From assembly GCF_021023135.1 (NCBI RefSeq), contig NZ_PGFV01000005.1:186001-250000 (forward strand): a stretch of DNA of 64,000 bases, given 5' to 3'. The notes under the pieces are model-generated. The model did not search any database. It saw nothing but the letters and a program-made list of their open reading frames with translations, and was not told the DNA's origin. Positions 7,333 through 16,388 of this stretch are shown piece by piece; within the stretch, counting starts at the first letter, position 1; every line of letters starts with the position of its first letter. Made by a program: the position numbers and the translations under genes. The DNA is from Brevibacterium sp. CCUG 69071 (GTDB lineage Bacteria > Actinomycetota > Actinomycetes > Actinomycetales > Brevibacteriaceae).

Positions 7333-9885
7333 TCAGGAAGCCGAACTGCCCGAACCGGTGGAACCGGACGAACCGGCACCGGCCAGCTCGTTCTCGGCAT
7401 CCGAGTCGCCGTCACCGCTCGGGACGAGGCTCTCGGTCTCCACGCCGTCGAAGGTGAACTCTGCGTCCTTGCCTTCGCCCGTCACGTCGACCTTGATGGT
7501 CTGACCCCGACCGATCTCCTTGAACAGGATCTTCTCGGAGAGATGATCCTCGATCTCGAGCTGGATGGTCCGACGCAGCGGACGGGCGCCGAGCACCGGA
7601 TCGTAGCCGCGATCGGCCAACAGGGACTTCGCCGCATCCGTGAGTTCGACCTTCATGCCCTGGTCGGCCAGACGGGTGTCGAGCCGCTCGAGGAACAGGT
7701 CGACGATCTCGAGGATCTCTTCCTTGTTCAGCTGCGGGAACACGATGGTGTCATCGACGCGGTTGAGGAACTCGGGGCGGAAGTGCTGCTTGAGCTCCTC
7801 GTTGACCCGCTGCTTCATGCGATCGTAGTTGTTCTTGGTGTCACCCTCGACCTGGAATCCCATCTGAAGACCGCTGGAGATGTCGCGCGTTCCCAGGTTG
7901 GTCGTCATGATGATGATCGTGTTCTTGAAGTCGACCTCGCGCCCCTGGGAGTCGGTCAGGCGACCGTCTTCGAGGATCTGCAGCAGCGAGTTGAAGATGT
8001 CCGAGTGGGCCTTCTCCACCTCATCGAAGAGGACTACGGAGAACGGCTTGCGACGGACCTTCTCGGTCAGCTGGCCGCCCTCTTCGTAGCCGACGTAGCC
8101 AGGAGGCGAACCGAAGAGACGCGAGACGGTGTGCTTCTCCGAGTACTCCGACATGTCGAGGCTGATGAGCGAGTCCTCATCGCCGAACAGGAACTCCGCG
8201 AGAGCCTTCGCAAGCTCGGTCTTGCCGACGCCGGTGGGCCCGGCGAAGATGAACGAACCGGACGGGCGCTTCGGATCCTTCAGACCCGCACGGGTCCGGC
8301 GGATCGCACGGGAGATCGACTTGACCGCGTCGTTCTGCCCGATGATGCGCTTGTGCAGCTCGTCTTCCATCCGCAGCAGACGCGAGGACTCCTCCTCGGT
8401 GAGCTTGAAGATCGGAATGCCGGTCGCCGAGGCGAGAACCTCTGCGATCAGGTCCGCATCAACGGTCGCCGAGGTGTCCTTGCCGCTCTTGCGCCAGGCC
8501 TCGGTCTGGTCGTCCTTCTCCTGCTGCAGCTTCATCTCGGAGTCGCGCTCCGAAGCCGCCAGCTCGAAGTCCTGAGCGTCGATCGCGGCTTCCTTGCGGT
8601 GCCGAGCCTCGAGGATCTGCTCCTCGAGGTCGCGGATCTCCTGGGGAACCGAGAGACGCGAGATGCGCAGCTTGGCACCGGCTTCGTCGATGAGGTCGAT
8701 CGCCTTGTCCGGCAGGTACCGGTCGTTGACGTAGCGATCGGACATGTTCACGGCCGCAGCCAAGGCACCTTCGGTGATCGTGACCTTGTGGTGGGCTTCG
8801 TACTTGTCACGCAGCCCCTTGAGGATCTCGATCGAATGCGCCAGCGAGGGCTCGGGGACCTGGATCGGCTGGAAGCGACGCTCGAGGGCGGCATCCTTCT
8901 CGATGTGCTTGCGGTACTCCTCGAGTGTGGTCGCACCGATCGTCTGCAGCTCACCGCGGGCGAGCATCGGCTTGAGGATCGAGGCCGCATCGATCGCACC
9001 TTCGGCGGCACCGGCACCGACGAGGGTGTGGATCTCGTCGATGAACAGGATGATGTCACCGCGGGTGCGGATCTCCTTGAGCACCTTCTTCAGGCGTTCC
9101 TCGAAGTCACCACGGTAGCGGGAGCCCGCGACCAGGGAGCCGAGGTCGAGCGTGTAGAGCTGCTTGTCGACGAGGATCTCCGGGACATCGCCGTTGACGA
9201 TGGCCTGAGCCAGTCCCTCGACGACGGCCGTCTTGCCGACACCGGGTTCGCCGATGAGGACGGGGTTGTTCTTCGTCCTGCGCGAGAGGATCTGCATCAC
9301 GCGCTGCATCTGCTCATGCCGGCCGATGACCGGGTCGAGCTTCGCCTCGCGAGCGGCGGCGGTGAGGTTGGTTCCGAACTGGTCGAGGACCAGCGAACCC
9401 GATGGGGTCCCCTCTTCGCGTCCGCCGGCGGAGACGGGCTCTTTGCCCTGGTAGCCGGAGAGCAGCTTGATGACTTCCTGACGGACCCGTCCCAGGTCCG
9501 CTCCGAGCTTGACGAGCACCTGTGCTGCAACACCTTCACCCTCGCGGATGAGGCCGAGCAGGATGTGCTCGGTGCCGATGTAGCTGTGGCCGAGCTGCAG
9601 CGCTTCGCGGAGGCTGAGCTCGAGGACCTTCTTGGCGCGCGGGGTGAACGGGATGTGCCCGCTCGGCGCCTGCTGCCCCTGTCCGATGATCTCCTGGACC
9701 TGGTCGCGCACCTGCTCGAGGGAGATGTCCATTCCCTCGAGTGCTTTGGCCGCCAGGCCTTCACCCTCGTGGATCAGTCCGAGCAGGATGTGCTCGGTTC
9801 CGATGTAGTTATGCTTGAGAAGTTTGGCTTCTTCCTGGGCGAGCACCACCACGCGGCGGGCTCGGTCAGTGAACCGCTCGAACAT
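7333..9885 (-). CDS. clpC: ATP-dependent Clp protease ATPase subunit ClpC
   Basis: Hsp100 unfoldase that feeds proteins to ClpP. The 850-residue protein shows the duplicated N-terminal domain ([16 protein letters not shown] and [16 protein letters not shown]), AAA domain 1 with GEPGVGKT near residue 212, a UVR/middle domain near residue 425, and AAA domain 2 with GPTGVGKT near residue 550. A short loop LQMGFQ fits the ClpP-docking position. The start at 9885 ([12 protein letters not shown]) follows a strong GGAGGG site; a longer frame begins with non-conserved residues. It is monocistronic: a terminator follows, and the upstream region holds an inverted repeat that may bind a regulator. The C-terminal tail is Gly/Ser-rich. 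Confidence 0.97.
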   Translation of the reverse strand: MFERFTDRARRVVVLAQEEAKLLKHNYIGTEHILLGLIHEGEGLAAKALEGMDISLEQVRDQVQEIIGQGQQAPSGHIPFTPRAKKVLELSLREALQLGHSYIGTEHILLGLIREGEGVAAQVLVKLGADLGRVRQEVIKLLSGYQGKEPVSAGGREEGTPSGSLVLDQFGTNLTAAAREAKLDPVIGRHEQMQRVMQILSRRTKNNPVLIGEPGVGKTAVVEGLAQAIVNGDVPEILVDKQLYTLDLGSLVAGSRYRGDFEERLKKVLKEIRTRGDIILFIDEIHTLVGAGAAEGAIDAASILKPMLARGELQTIGATTLEEYRKHIEKDAALERRFQPIQVPEPSLAHSIEILKGLRDKYEAHHKVTITEGALAAAVNMSDRYVNDRYLPDKAIDLIDEAGAKLRISRLSVPQEIRDLEEQILEARHRKEAAIDAQDFELAASERDSEMKLQQEKDDQTEAWRKSGKDTSATVDADLIAEVLASATGIPIFKLTEEESSRLLRMEDELHKRIIGQNDAVKSISRAIRRTRAGLKDPKRPSGSFIFAGPTGVGKTELAKALAEFLFGDEDSLISLDMSEYSEKHTVSRLFGSPPGYVGYEEGGQLTEKVRRKPFSVVLFDEVEKAHSDIFNSLLQILEDGRLTDSQGREVDFKNTIIIMTTNLGTRDISSGLQMGFQVEGDTKNNYDRMKQRVNEELKQHFRPEFLNRVDDTIVFPQLNKEEILEIVDLFLERLDTRLADQGMKVELTDAAKSLLADRGYDPVLGARPLRRTIQLEIEDHLSEKILFKEIGRGQTIKVDVTGEGKDAEFTFDGVETESLVPSGDGDSDAENELAGAGSSGSTGSGSSAS

Positions 9886-9950
9886 ATTCACCCTCCTCGG
9901 TCTTGTTATTCTTCTGAGCCTAACGACCTGGGGCACGGTTCTATTGCCCG

Positions 9951-9988
9951 TTTCGCCATCAGCCGAAACCGTTTGGCTGTGGGCGAAA
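9951..9988. promoter_or_regulatory. Imperfect 14-bp inverted repeat upstream of clpC
   Basis: Arms TTTCGCCATCAGCC (9951-9964) and its partner at 9975-9988 match at 12 of 14 positions around a 10-base centre, 66-103 bp before the clpC start codon. The position suits a stress-regulator operator such as those of ClgR or a HspR/CtsR-type protein, but it does not match a consensus I can name with confidence. Confidence 0.4.
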
Positions 9989-10276
9989 TCCGGTCATCGC
10001 AATCCGTGCGGACCCAAGCCGCGTCACAATGTCGTCGCCGAGGTGGTCCGACGACCCCGCGACGAAGAACGGCGACGCCATTTCCGCTCGGAATTCCCCT
10101 TCCGAGACCAGTTCTAAAGCCATCACATATCGCCTTGTCAAGAAGACACTATTGCCCGCAATTGCGGGAACCGCGGATCGGACCACGGATGGGGCGAACC
10201 TAATTCTGGCAAATTCCTGTGACAAAGAACTGACGGTGCCGATTCGTACGAGATTTGAATTCTCATCGCGTGAATG

Positions 10277-10313
10277 GCCGAGGGGCCAACGGTCGAACCG
10301 TTGGCCCCTCGGC
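10277..10313 (-). terminator. 16-bp perfect hairpin after lsr2
   Basis: Arms 10277-10292 and 10298-10313 are perfectly complementary around TCGAA, 45 bases after the lsr2 stop codon. There is no T run. It probably ends the lysS-lsr2 transcript. Confidence 0.75.
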
Positions 10314-10358
10314 TTGGAATGCGGATACTGCGGCTCTCGAAGAAACCGCAATCAGACC

Positions 10359-10691
10359 CTATTTATCGGCTGCTTCGTAGGCTTCCACGATCTCCAGCGG
10401 AATACGTCCGCGGTCACCGAGCTGATACCCGTTCGCCTGTGCCCATTCGCGGATCTTCGCGGTGTCGCGCTTCGGGCCCGCATTCGAGCCCGCACGGCGT
10501 CCGCGTCCCCCGGGGTTGGCTACCCGGCGAGCCTTGGCGATGAACGGAGCGAACGTTTCACGGAGCTTATCGGCATTCTCTGTCGAGAGCTCGAGTTCGT
10601 ATGTTGCCTGGTCGAGGCTGAAGCGCACGGTCTCCGCCGCTTCGGAGCCGTCAAAATCATCCGTGAGAACGAGTCGCATCTCCCTTGCCAT
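10359..10691 (-). CDS. lsr2: Nucleoid-associated protein Lsr2
   Basis: Lsr2 is the actinobacterial H-NS analogue that bridges AT-rich DNA and silences acquired genes. The 110-residue protein has the N-terminal dimerisation segment (TDDFDGSEAAETVRF...YELELS), a Gly/Arg-rich linker, and the C-terminal DNA-binding domain with IREWAQANGYQLGDRGRIP, where RGR inserts into the minor groove. The start at 10691 (MAREMRL) has AAAGAG six bases upstream; a start five codons earlier is possible. The preceding small membrane gene overlaps its start by 35 bp, so translation is probably coupled, in an operon with lysS. Confidence 0.96.
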   Translation of the reverse strand: MAREMRLVLTDDFDGSEAAETVRFSLDQATYELELSTENADKLRETFAPFIAKARRVANPGGRGRRAGSNAGPKRDTAKIREWAQANGYQLGDRGRIPLEIVEAYEAADK

Positions 10692-10902
10692 GATCACTCT
10701 TTTCATAATCAGAGGTTTTTGTCGAAGTCAGCTTAACATCCGTTTGTGTATTACCGCCTAATTCACTAACTTCATGCTCCGAATACAATTTATCGATCTG
10801 CTCGCGTTCGGTGCGGTCAGCGCGAAGAATGTTGCGCATCACATACCAGAACAGCAGCCCCACGCAGATCGAGGGGAGCAGAGCCTTGATGAGATCCATC
10901 AT
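10657..10902 (-). CDS. Small single-span membrane protein between lysS and lsr2
   Basis: An 81-residue protein: one membrane helix (about residues 4-22), a juxtamembrane RTEREQIDKLY segment, then a polar, acidic tail likely disordered and cytoplasmic. No named family recognised. It begins five bases after the lysS stop, with AGGAAGG inside the lysS 3' end as its ribosome site, and its last codons overlap the start of lsr2. The tight packing says it is expressed and co-transcribed with both neighbours; a function is not evident. The coding part beyond the helix is less GC-rich than lysS. Confidence 0.72.
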   Translation of the reverse strand: MMDLIKALLPSICVGLLFWYVMRNILRADRTEREQIDKLYSEHEVSELGGNTQTDVKLTSTKTSDYEKSDHGKGDATRSHG

Positions 10903-10907
10903 TGAAA

Positions 10908-12467
10908 TCAGCCTTCCTGAACCGTTTCGTCGCTCGAATTCGCAATCGGTTTCGTAAACGGGAAGAGAATCGTCTCGCGGATTCCCAAACCGGTCAGTGC
11001 CATCAGGAGGCGATCGAGTCCCATTCCCATTCCGCCGGTCGGCGGCATGCCGTGTTCCATGGCGGTGAGGAATTCCTCGTCGAGCCCCATCGCCTCGTCA
11101 TCGCCCTTCGCAGCGTCGGCGGCCTGCGCCTCGAAGCGTTCGCGCTGGATGACGGGGTCGACGAGCTCGGAATAGCCTGTGGCGAGCTCGTAGCCGCGCA
11201 CATAGAGATCCCATTTCTCCACGACGCCCTTCTTCGTCCGGTGCTCGCGCACCAGCGGAGAGGTGTCGACGGGGAAGTCGGTGACGAATGTCGGCGCCCA
11301 CAACTTGTCCTGGTGGAAATGCTCCCACAGCTCCTCGACGTACTTTCCGTGGGAGCGGAAGACGCCGCCAAGGTCGACATCGTGTTCGGCCGCGATCTTA
11401 TCGAGCACCTCAAGACCGGTCTCCGGGGTGACCTCGACCCCGGACTCCGCGGACAGGCTCTCGTACATACTCACCACGGCCCAGTCGCCGCCCAGATCGT
11501 AGTCGCTGCCGTCTTCGAGAGTGACCACGAGCGAACCGGTGGCCTCCTGCGCGGCATTCTGGATCAGCGTCTTCGTCAGCTCCGCGATCGAATGGTAGTC
11601 CCCATAGGACTGGTAGGCCTCGAGCATCGCGAATTCCGGCGAGTGGGTGGAGTCTGCACCCTCGTTGCGGAAATTGCGGTTGATTTCGAACACGTTCTCG
11701 ATGCCGCCGACGATCGCGCGCTTGAGGAAGAGCTCGGGGGCGATGCGCAGGTACATATCGATGTCGTAGGCGTTCATGTGCGTCTTGAACGGACGTGCGG
11801 CGGCACCGCCGTGCATTACCTGCAGCATCGGCGTCTCGATCTCGACGAAGTCCTGGTCGGCGAAGGTCCGGCGCAGGGAGCTCATCACCTTGGAGCGGGT
11901 GAGCATCGTCTCCCGCGCCTGCTCGCGTGTGATGAGGTCGAGGTAGCGCTGGCGGACGCGAGTGTCCTCGGCCAGCTCGGTGTGCAGTCCCGGCAGCGGG
12001 CGCAGCGCCTTCGAGGCCATCGACCAGGAGTCGGCGAGCACGGAGAGCTCGCCGCGCTTGGACTTGATGACCTTGCCGTGGACGAACAGGAAGTCACCGA
12101 GGTCGACATCGGTCTTGAAGTCGTCGAGGCGCTCCTGACCGACTTCCCGCAGCGAGAGCATGCCCTGGAGTCGGGTGCCGTCGCCGGACTGCAGGGTCAC
12201 GAAGCACAGCTTCCCGGTCGTGCGCACGAAGACCACGCGGCCGACGACGCCGACGATGTCCTCGGTCTCCTCCCCCGCTTCGAGTCCGTCGTGAGCGGCA
12301 TGGACCTCGCTCAGCGTGTGGGTGCGGGGAATCGAAACCGGGTACGCCTCGGTCTCGGAGTCCAAGAGCCTGGCGCGCTTTTCCTTTCGGATCCGGATCT
12401 GCTCCGGATCGAGATGTTCGGGTGAAAGGTCTGCGTTCTCGGGCGTGTTCGACTCGGTATCTGCCAT
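10908..12467 (-). CDS. lysS: Lysyl-tRNA synthetase, class II
   Basis: Charges tRNA-Lys in the cytoplasm. The 519-residue protein has the N-terminal OB-fold anticodon-binding domain ([22 protein letters not shown]) and a class II catalytic core with motif 2 [20 protein letters not shown] and motif 3 [15 protein letters not shown]. An acidic ~20-residue N-terminal tail precedes the domain; ATG at 12467 is the first start. It heads an operon with the small membrane protein and lsr2. The upstream side carries six degenerate 12-bp repeats. Confidence 0.96.
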   Translation of the reverse strand: MADTESNTPENADLSPEHLDPEQIRIRKEKRARLLDSETEAYPVSIPRTHTLSEVHAAHDGLEAGEETEDIVGVVGRVVFVRTTGKLCFVTLQSGDGTRLQGMLSLREVGQERLDDFKTDVDLGDFLFVHGKVIKSKRGELSVLADSWSMASKALRPLPGLHTELAEDTRVRQRYLDLITREQARETMLTRSKVMSSLRRTFADQDFVEIETPMLQVMHGGAAARPFKTHMNAYDIDMYLRIAPELFLKRAIVGGIENVFEINRNFRNEGADSTHSPEFAMLEAYQSYGDYHSIAELTKTLIQNAAQEATGSLVVTLEDGSDYDLGGDWAVVSMYESLSAESGVEVTPETGLEVLDKIAAEHDVDLGGVFRSHGKYVEELWEHFHQDKLWAPTFVTDFPVDTSPLVREHRTKKGVVEKWDLYVRGYELATGYSELVDPVIQRERFEAQAADAAKGDDEAMGLDEEFLTAMEHGMPPTGGMGMGLDRLLMALTGLGIRETILFPFTKPIANSSDETVQEG

Positions 12468-12531
12468 GGAATCAAGGCTACCGTGCCCTGCCCCACGGGG
12501 GAATTCGGAGCCACCGGTCCGGTCGGGTGAA

Positions 12532-12603
12532 CAGCCGCGTGAGCAGCCGAGTGCTCAGTTGCGTTGTCAGCCGACTGCTCAGCCGTGCGCTCAGTCGAGT
12601 GCG
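12532..12603. repeat. Six degenerate 12-bp tandem repeats
   Basis: Six consecutive 12-base units, each starting CAG and mostly of form CAGCCGnnTGCT (the first is CAGCCGCGTGAG). The array starts 65 bp upstream of lysS and runs across the stop codon (12591-12593) of the DUF2520 gene, so its last unit is partly coding. Read on the minus strand, most units carry a TGA. Confidence 0.7.
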
Positions 12604-13481
12604 GCGAGGATCTCCTGGGCCTGGGCGTCGCTGATCCGCCCCAGGCTGAGCGCCTTCGCCGTGGTCGACCGGGCCAAGGCGATGTAGCTGTTGCGGGCCG
12701 CCGGGTTGGAGACGCTGAGACTGAACTCACTCAGTGCGCTCAGGTGGGCGGCGACGGTTCCGGTGTCCCCGCGGCTGACCGGTCCGGTCAGAGCCTTGGG
12801 TCCGTTCTGCAGCGTGTTCGCCACGCTCGCATCGACGAGGGCGGTGAGCACACGCGCAGGATCGTCGACTCCCGCCTCGGCGAGCATCTCCATGGCTTCG
12901 CTGATGATCGTGATCGAGTGGTTCGAGGCATGCGTGATGGCCGCGTGGTAGAGGGCGCGGTCGGCCTCGGCGAGCTCGATCGGTTCGGCGCCCATCTCGA
13001 CGACGAGAGCCTCCCCGACCGCGCGGATCGGCGCGGGTGCGGTGACCGCGACCGTGGCCTGACGCAGCCGCGTCAGATCGACCTCGGTGCCCGTGAACGA
13101 CAGCGAGGGATGGAGGGCGATGGGAAGCGCGCCGAGGCGGGTCCCGGCGTCGAGGACATCCGTGCCGTAGCGTCCCGAGCAGTGGACGAGAATCTGTCCG
13201 GAGTGGATCCGCCCCAGGTTCGCCAGCCCGGTGACCAGGGATTCGATCTCTCCGTCAGGGACGGCGATGAGCAGCAGCTCGACCCGTTCGGCGATCTCGT
13301 CGGGGTCGAGGACGGGTACGCCGGGGAGCATGCTCTCGGCTCTCTCCAGGCTCGCCGCCGAGGTGGCGCTGACCCCGATGACCGCGTGCCCGGCCTGCCG
13401 CCAGGCGGCACCGACGCTCGCACCCAAGCGGCCGCAGCCGATGATGCCGATGCCCAGCCGCGGGGCGTCGTCCGGGCTCAT
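12591..13481 (-). CDS. Rossmann-fold and DUF2520 domain protein
   Basis: A 296-residue putative NAD(P)-dependent oxidoreductase. The N-terminal Rossmann domain has GIGIIGCGRLGASVG (residues about 9-23) and IAVPDGEIE. The C-terminal half (after HPSLSFTG) matches the DUF2520 helical domain with ALYHAAITHASNH. It resembles mycobacterial Rv3603c, which lies in a pantothenate/folate gene neighbourhood; a role linked to pantothenate synthesis has been proposed but is not shown. Its start overlaps the stop of the upstream PH-domain gene by four bases, so it belongs to the long minus-strand operon. No panC follows here. Confidence 0.85.
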   Translation of the reverse strand: MSPDDAPRLGIGIIGCGRLGASVGAAWRQAGHAVIGVSATSAASLERAESMLPGVPVLDPDEIAERVELLLIAVPDGEIESLVTGLANLGRIHSGQILVHCSGRYGTDVLDAGTRLGALPIALHPSLSFTGTEVDLTRLRQATVAVTAPAPIRAVGEALVVEMGAEPIELAEADRALYHAAITHASNHSITIISEAMEMLAEAGVDDPARVLTALVDASVANTLQNGPKALTGPVSRGDTGTVAAHLSALSEFSLSVSNPAARNSYIALARSTTAKALSLGRISDAQAQEILAALD

Positions 13482-15409
13482 CCGCGGTCCCCCTCGGCTG
13501 GGCGGTGGGCGGTCGTGGCCGTCTTCGCCTCCGCGTCGAAGCGCTGGCGGGCGATGCGGGTGCGATCGGCGTGCTCGTTGAAGAAGCGTTTGGCCTCATC
13601 GACACCCTGGTGGGTGACGCTGGGCATGATCGGGCCCGCGGTCGAATGCACTGACACCGAGGCGAGCCGCAGTTTCCGCAGCAGAGGACCCTGATGGTAT
13701 TTGAGCGACTGCACGCGCACGTGGGGGACGAAGTCGACCCTCCGGTCGAGCGCCCCGAGGCGGAGGACGAGCATCGATTCGGTCAGCGCGTAGGCCCGCC
13801 GCTTCCACACCAGCGGGTCGATGATCCGTGAGGACCGGGGCTGACCATGGAACAGCGCCTCCGCGGCGGGGGCCTGCGGATCCTCGGACTTCCGGTCATA
13901 CATCGCCGAGCGGATCAGGGTGTCGGCGCTGACGCCTTCTGGCAGCTGCGGATCGGGCAGGGCGAGGCCGACCATGAGCAGCGCCTGGTCGATGTCGCCG
14001 ACGGGCAGAAGCAGGTTCGAATCTGTCGAGCCGCTCGCGCTGGCGATGTTGTATTCGGCCTTCCACCAGCCGGCCCAGCGCCACAGCAGCGGCTGGTGCA
14101 GGCACACGGCCTGCAGCCGATCGAGCGGGATCACCTTGCGTGAGGTGGCGAAGAGGCCGTGGTTGACGGCCAATCCGTTCTCGCTGAGCCGCACGACGAA
14201 GTTCGCATTGTCGAGGTTCTTCTTGAACACGGAGAAGGCGGCGAAGATGCCGGGGATGACACCGACGAGCATCGGGATGAATGCTTCGGTGATGCCGAAG
14301 GCCAGGAGCACGATGGCGGCGGCAAGGACGAGGAGGACGACGAGGACCGAGATGATGGTCTCGGTCTTGAGCAGTGAGGACACCACCACCCGGTGCACGG
14401 GCACCCGGATGATCTCGCCCTCCTTGCCGACATTGGCCGAGAGATTGTACGGCGCAAGCAGTTCGTTGAGACTGCCCTCGGCTTCGTGGGAGACGCCATC
14501 GGCCATCGTCCCGAGCCGCTTGCTAAGGCGCACGCCGATGCTCTCATCCCGGCGTTCGGGTACCGAGCGATCGATGCCCGGCTCCGCGGCACCGGCGGCA
14601 GCAGCGGTGCCGTCGGTCTCGGCGCCGGCCCCCGCGGCTCCAGCGGCACCGGCAATCCCTGCGGTCCCGGCAGCGACGGAATTCCCCGCCCCAGGCGCCC
14701 CAGGTGCCCCTGCTGTCCCGGACTCCCCTGCCGGCGAGACCGACCCGGCACCAGCCTCGGCGCGGGCGGTCCCCTGCTTCTTCGCCTTGACGGCGGCGAG
14801 CAGTTCGTCGCGCAGCTCCTCGGCGCGCTTCCTCGCCAGGTACTTCAGGGAGATGTTCGAGTCGGAGCCGCCGGCGACGTCGAAGACGAGCTCGGCCATG
14901 CCTAGCATCCGCGGCAGCAGCTTCTGCTGCAGCTCGATGGACTGCACCCGGTCCAAGCGGGCCTTGCGCAGCTTCTTCGACAGCAGTCCGCGACGGTAGT
15001 AGATGGACTCCTCGTCGACGCGGTAGCCCATCACCCTCCACGCCAGCCAGCTGATGAAGGCGGTGAGCAGGAGAATGAGGACGATGCCGCCGACCACGGC
15101 GAGGATAACGAGCGGATGGGAGCGCAGCCACCCGGCGAACCCGAGGTCGACGCCGTCTCCGGTGGCCAGATCCTCGACCGCGGACTGGACGAAGTTCTGC
15201 AGTCCGTAGGCGGCGGCGATGAAGATACCGACGAGCACGGCCAGGCTCTCGAGGATCGGTGTCAGCGGGTGGACCCGGTGCCACACCTCGGGTGCGGCCG
15301 CACCGTGCAGGGAGCTGGTGACGGGAGAGTCGCTGACGGCTGAGTTGCTGACCGCAGAGTCAGCGGCGGCAGAGTCGCTGATCGTGGGCTCGGGCTGTTC
15401 CTCGCTCAT
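13478..15409 (-). CDS. Large bPH2 (PH-domain) membrane protein, YdbT-like
   Basis: A 643-residue membrane protein with at least two bacterial PH (bPH2) domains: one near residues 130-205 (GYRVDEESIYYRRGLLSKK...RVQSIELQQ), one in the middle (NGLAVNHGLFATSRKVIPLDRLQAV) and a third-like segment near 535 (ALTESMLVLRLGALDRRVDFVPHVRVQSL). Two pairs of hydrophobic helices lie near 50-75/95-125 and 345-395. A 70-residue Ala/Gly/Pro-rich linker (about 213-285) separates domains one and two and is unusual. The N-terminus repeats DSAV-like tetrapeptides. It pairs with the next small bPH2 gene as in Bacillus ydbS-ydbT. ATG at 15409 fits spacing best; GTG at 15415 overlaps the upstream stop. Confidence 0.85.
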   Translation of the reverse strand: MSEEQPEPTISDSAAADSAVSNSAVSDSPVTSSLHGAAAPEVWHRVHPLTPILESLAVLVGIFIAAAYGLQNFVQSAVEDLATGDGVDLGFAGWLRSHPLVILAVVGGIVLILLLTAFISWLAWRVMGYRVDEESIYYRRGLLSKKLRKARLDRVQSIELQQKLLPRMLGMAELVFDVAGGSDSNISLKYLARKRAEELRDELLAAVKAKKQGTARAEAGAGSVSPAGESGTAGAPGAPGAGNSVAAGTAGIAGAAGAAGAGAETDGTAAAAGAAEPGIDRSVPERRDESIGVRLSKRLGTMADGVSHEAEGSLNELLAPYNLSANVGKEGEIIRVPVHRVVVSSLLKTETIISVLVVLLVLAAAIVLLAFGITEAFIPMLVGVIPGIFAAFSVFKKNLDNANFVVRLSENGLAVNHGLFATSRKVIPLDRLQAVCLHQPLLWRWAGWWKAEYNIASASGSTDSNLLLPVGDIDQALLMVGLALPDPQLPEGVSADTLIRSAMYDRKSEDPQAPAAEALFHGQPRSSRIIDPLVWKRRAYALTESMLVLRLGALDRRVDFVPHVRVQSLKYHQGPLLRKLRLASVSVHSTAGPIMPSVTHQGVDEAKRFFNEHADRTRIARQRFDAEAKTATTAHRPAEGDRG

Positions 15410-15411
15410 GC

Positions 15412-15912
15412 TCACAGACCCGCCAGATTGACCTGGCCGAGTCCGGCGAGGCTGTCGCGGAGACGGTCGGCCTCTGCACGGGGCAGGCCGGGGATGGTCG
15501 CATCGGTGGCCGCCGAGGCGGTGTGGAGTTTGACAGTGGCCATCCCGAACATCCGGTCGATGGGGCCGGAGTCGACGTCGACGAACTGTAGCCGGCCGTA
15601 GGGGACGACGGTGGCCCGGTGGAACATGATGCCGCGGCGGATGAGCAGATCGTCCTCGCGTTCGGCATAGCCGATCGCTCTGGCCTGGCGCAGGGTGATG
15701 ATGACGATGAAGACGGTGAAGGCCACGAGCACTGCCCAGATCGCATGCAGCCAGGGCACCTCGGCGGTGAAGATGATGGCGAAGACGAGGGCGACGATGA
15801 TCATCGGCACGAGGATGATGAGACTGCCGATGACCTCCTTGAGCCCGTATTTCGGACTGACCCGGTTGAAGTTCACATCGGCTCCGATTGAGAAGGACAG
15901 GTCACGGCTCAT
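15412..15912 (-). CDS. Small bPH2 (PH-domain) membrane protein, YdbS-like
   Basis: A 166-residue protein with two membrane helices (about 28-50 and 55-75) followed by a bPH2 domain containing EREDDLLIRRGIMFHRATVVPYGRLQFVDV. This is the small partner of the YdbS/YdbT pair; the Bacillus pair is reported to help resist some bacteriocins, while the actinobacterial function is unknown. It overlaps the DUF3180 gene upstream by four bases (ATGA) and abuts or overlaps the large partner downstream, so the three are translated as one unit. Confidence 0.85.
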   Translation of the reverse strand: MSRDLSFSIGADVNFNRVSPKYGLKEVIGSLIILVPMIIVALVFAIIFTAEVPWLHAIWAVLVAFTVFIVIITLRQARAIGYAEREDDLLIRRGIMFHRATVVPYGRLQFVDVDSGPIDRMFGMATVKLHTASAATDATIPGLPRAEADRLRDSLAGLGQVNLAGL

Positions 15913-16370
15913 GCTGCTTCGGCTCCTGGCGGGTCTTGGGGCGGGATCTCACAGAACCCTTCGACGATCATGCCGACGATCGTGAGGACGGCGGCGGCGA
16001 TCATTGCGAACAGCATACCTGCCGCCAGATCGTTGCGGATTCCTGGGGCGGAGAGGAAGTAGTATGCGGCATTGCCGACGTACCAGCCGGCGAGGCCTGC
16101 TCCGGTCAGGGCGCTGGCCTTGGCCATGATGGCCACCCGAGCCGCCTGCAGGGGGTCGATCTCCTTGGTCCGGTCGCCGTCGTTCCATTTCTTGATCGGC
16201 CACCCGAGGACGAGCAGGACGCCTGAGAGAATGAGCATCCCGATGATCGCGAACCAGGGCAGGCCGGGCAGTGCAAAGCCCTGGCTTTCGAGCACCACGT
16301 CGACCACCGGCGCCAGCACTGCGCCGATGACGGCCCAGACGGCGAGGGTCCCCGAGGATGTTCTCTGCAT
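15909..16370 (-). CDS. DUF3180 membrane protein
   Basis: A 153-residue membrane protein with four hydrophobic segments (about 9-28, 37-58, 85-107 and 118-140) and a cytoplasmic KKWNDGDRTKEIDPLQAARVA loop. It matches the DUF3180 family, which in actinobacteria follows folK (for example Rv3605c). Function unknown. It lies 18 bp after the folB-folK stop and overlaps the next PH-domain gene, so it is inside the folate operon. Confidence 0.87.
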   Translation of the reverse strand: MQRTSSGTLAVWAVIGAVLAPVVDVVLESQGFALPGLPWFAIIGMLILSGVLLVLGWPIKKWNDGDRTKEIDPLQAARVAIMAKASALTGAGLAGWYVGNAAYYFLSAPGIRNDLAAGMLFAMIAAAVLTIVGMIVEGFCEIPPQDPPGAEAA

Positions 16371-16388
16371 GGTTCCCAGTCTGTCAGA

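Larger units (their letters stand above)
9886..10358. other. 473-bp clpC-lsr2 intergenic region
   Basis: The longest gene-free gap in the first 20 kb. It holds the clpC ribosome site (9887-9900), an imperfect inverted repeat at 9951-9988 and the lsr2 terminator hairpin at 10277-10313. Between 9990 and 10276 base composition is visibly less GC-rich than the neighbouring genes. Open frames there have no recognisable protein features. The clpC promoter must be in this interval. Confidence 0.6.

Noticed and set aside
7135-10203. A 1022-codon plus-strand open frame
   Set aside because: It is antisense to clpC, whose ATPase motifs are unambiguous; the frame has no family features.
12532-12603. CRISPR-like array
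   Set aside because: The units are only 12 bp, directly adjoining with no spacers, and no cas genes are present.
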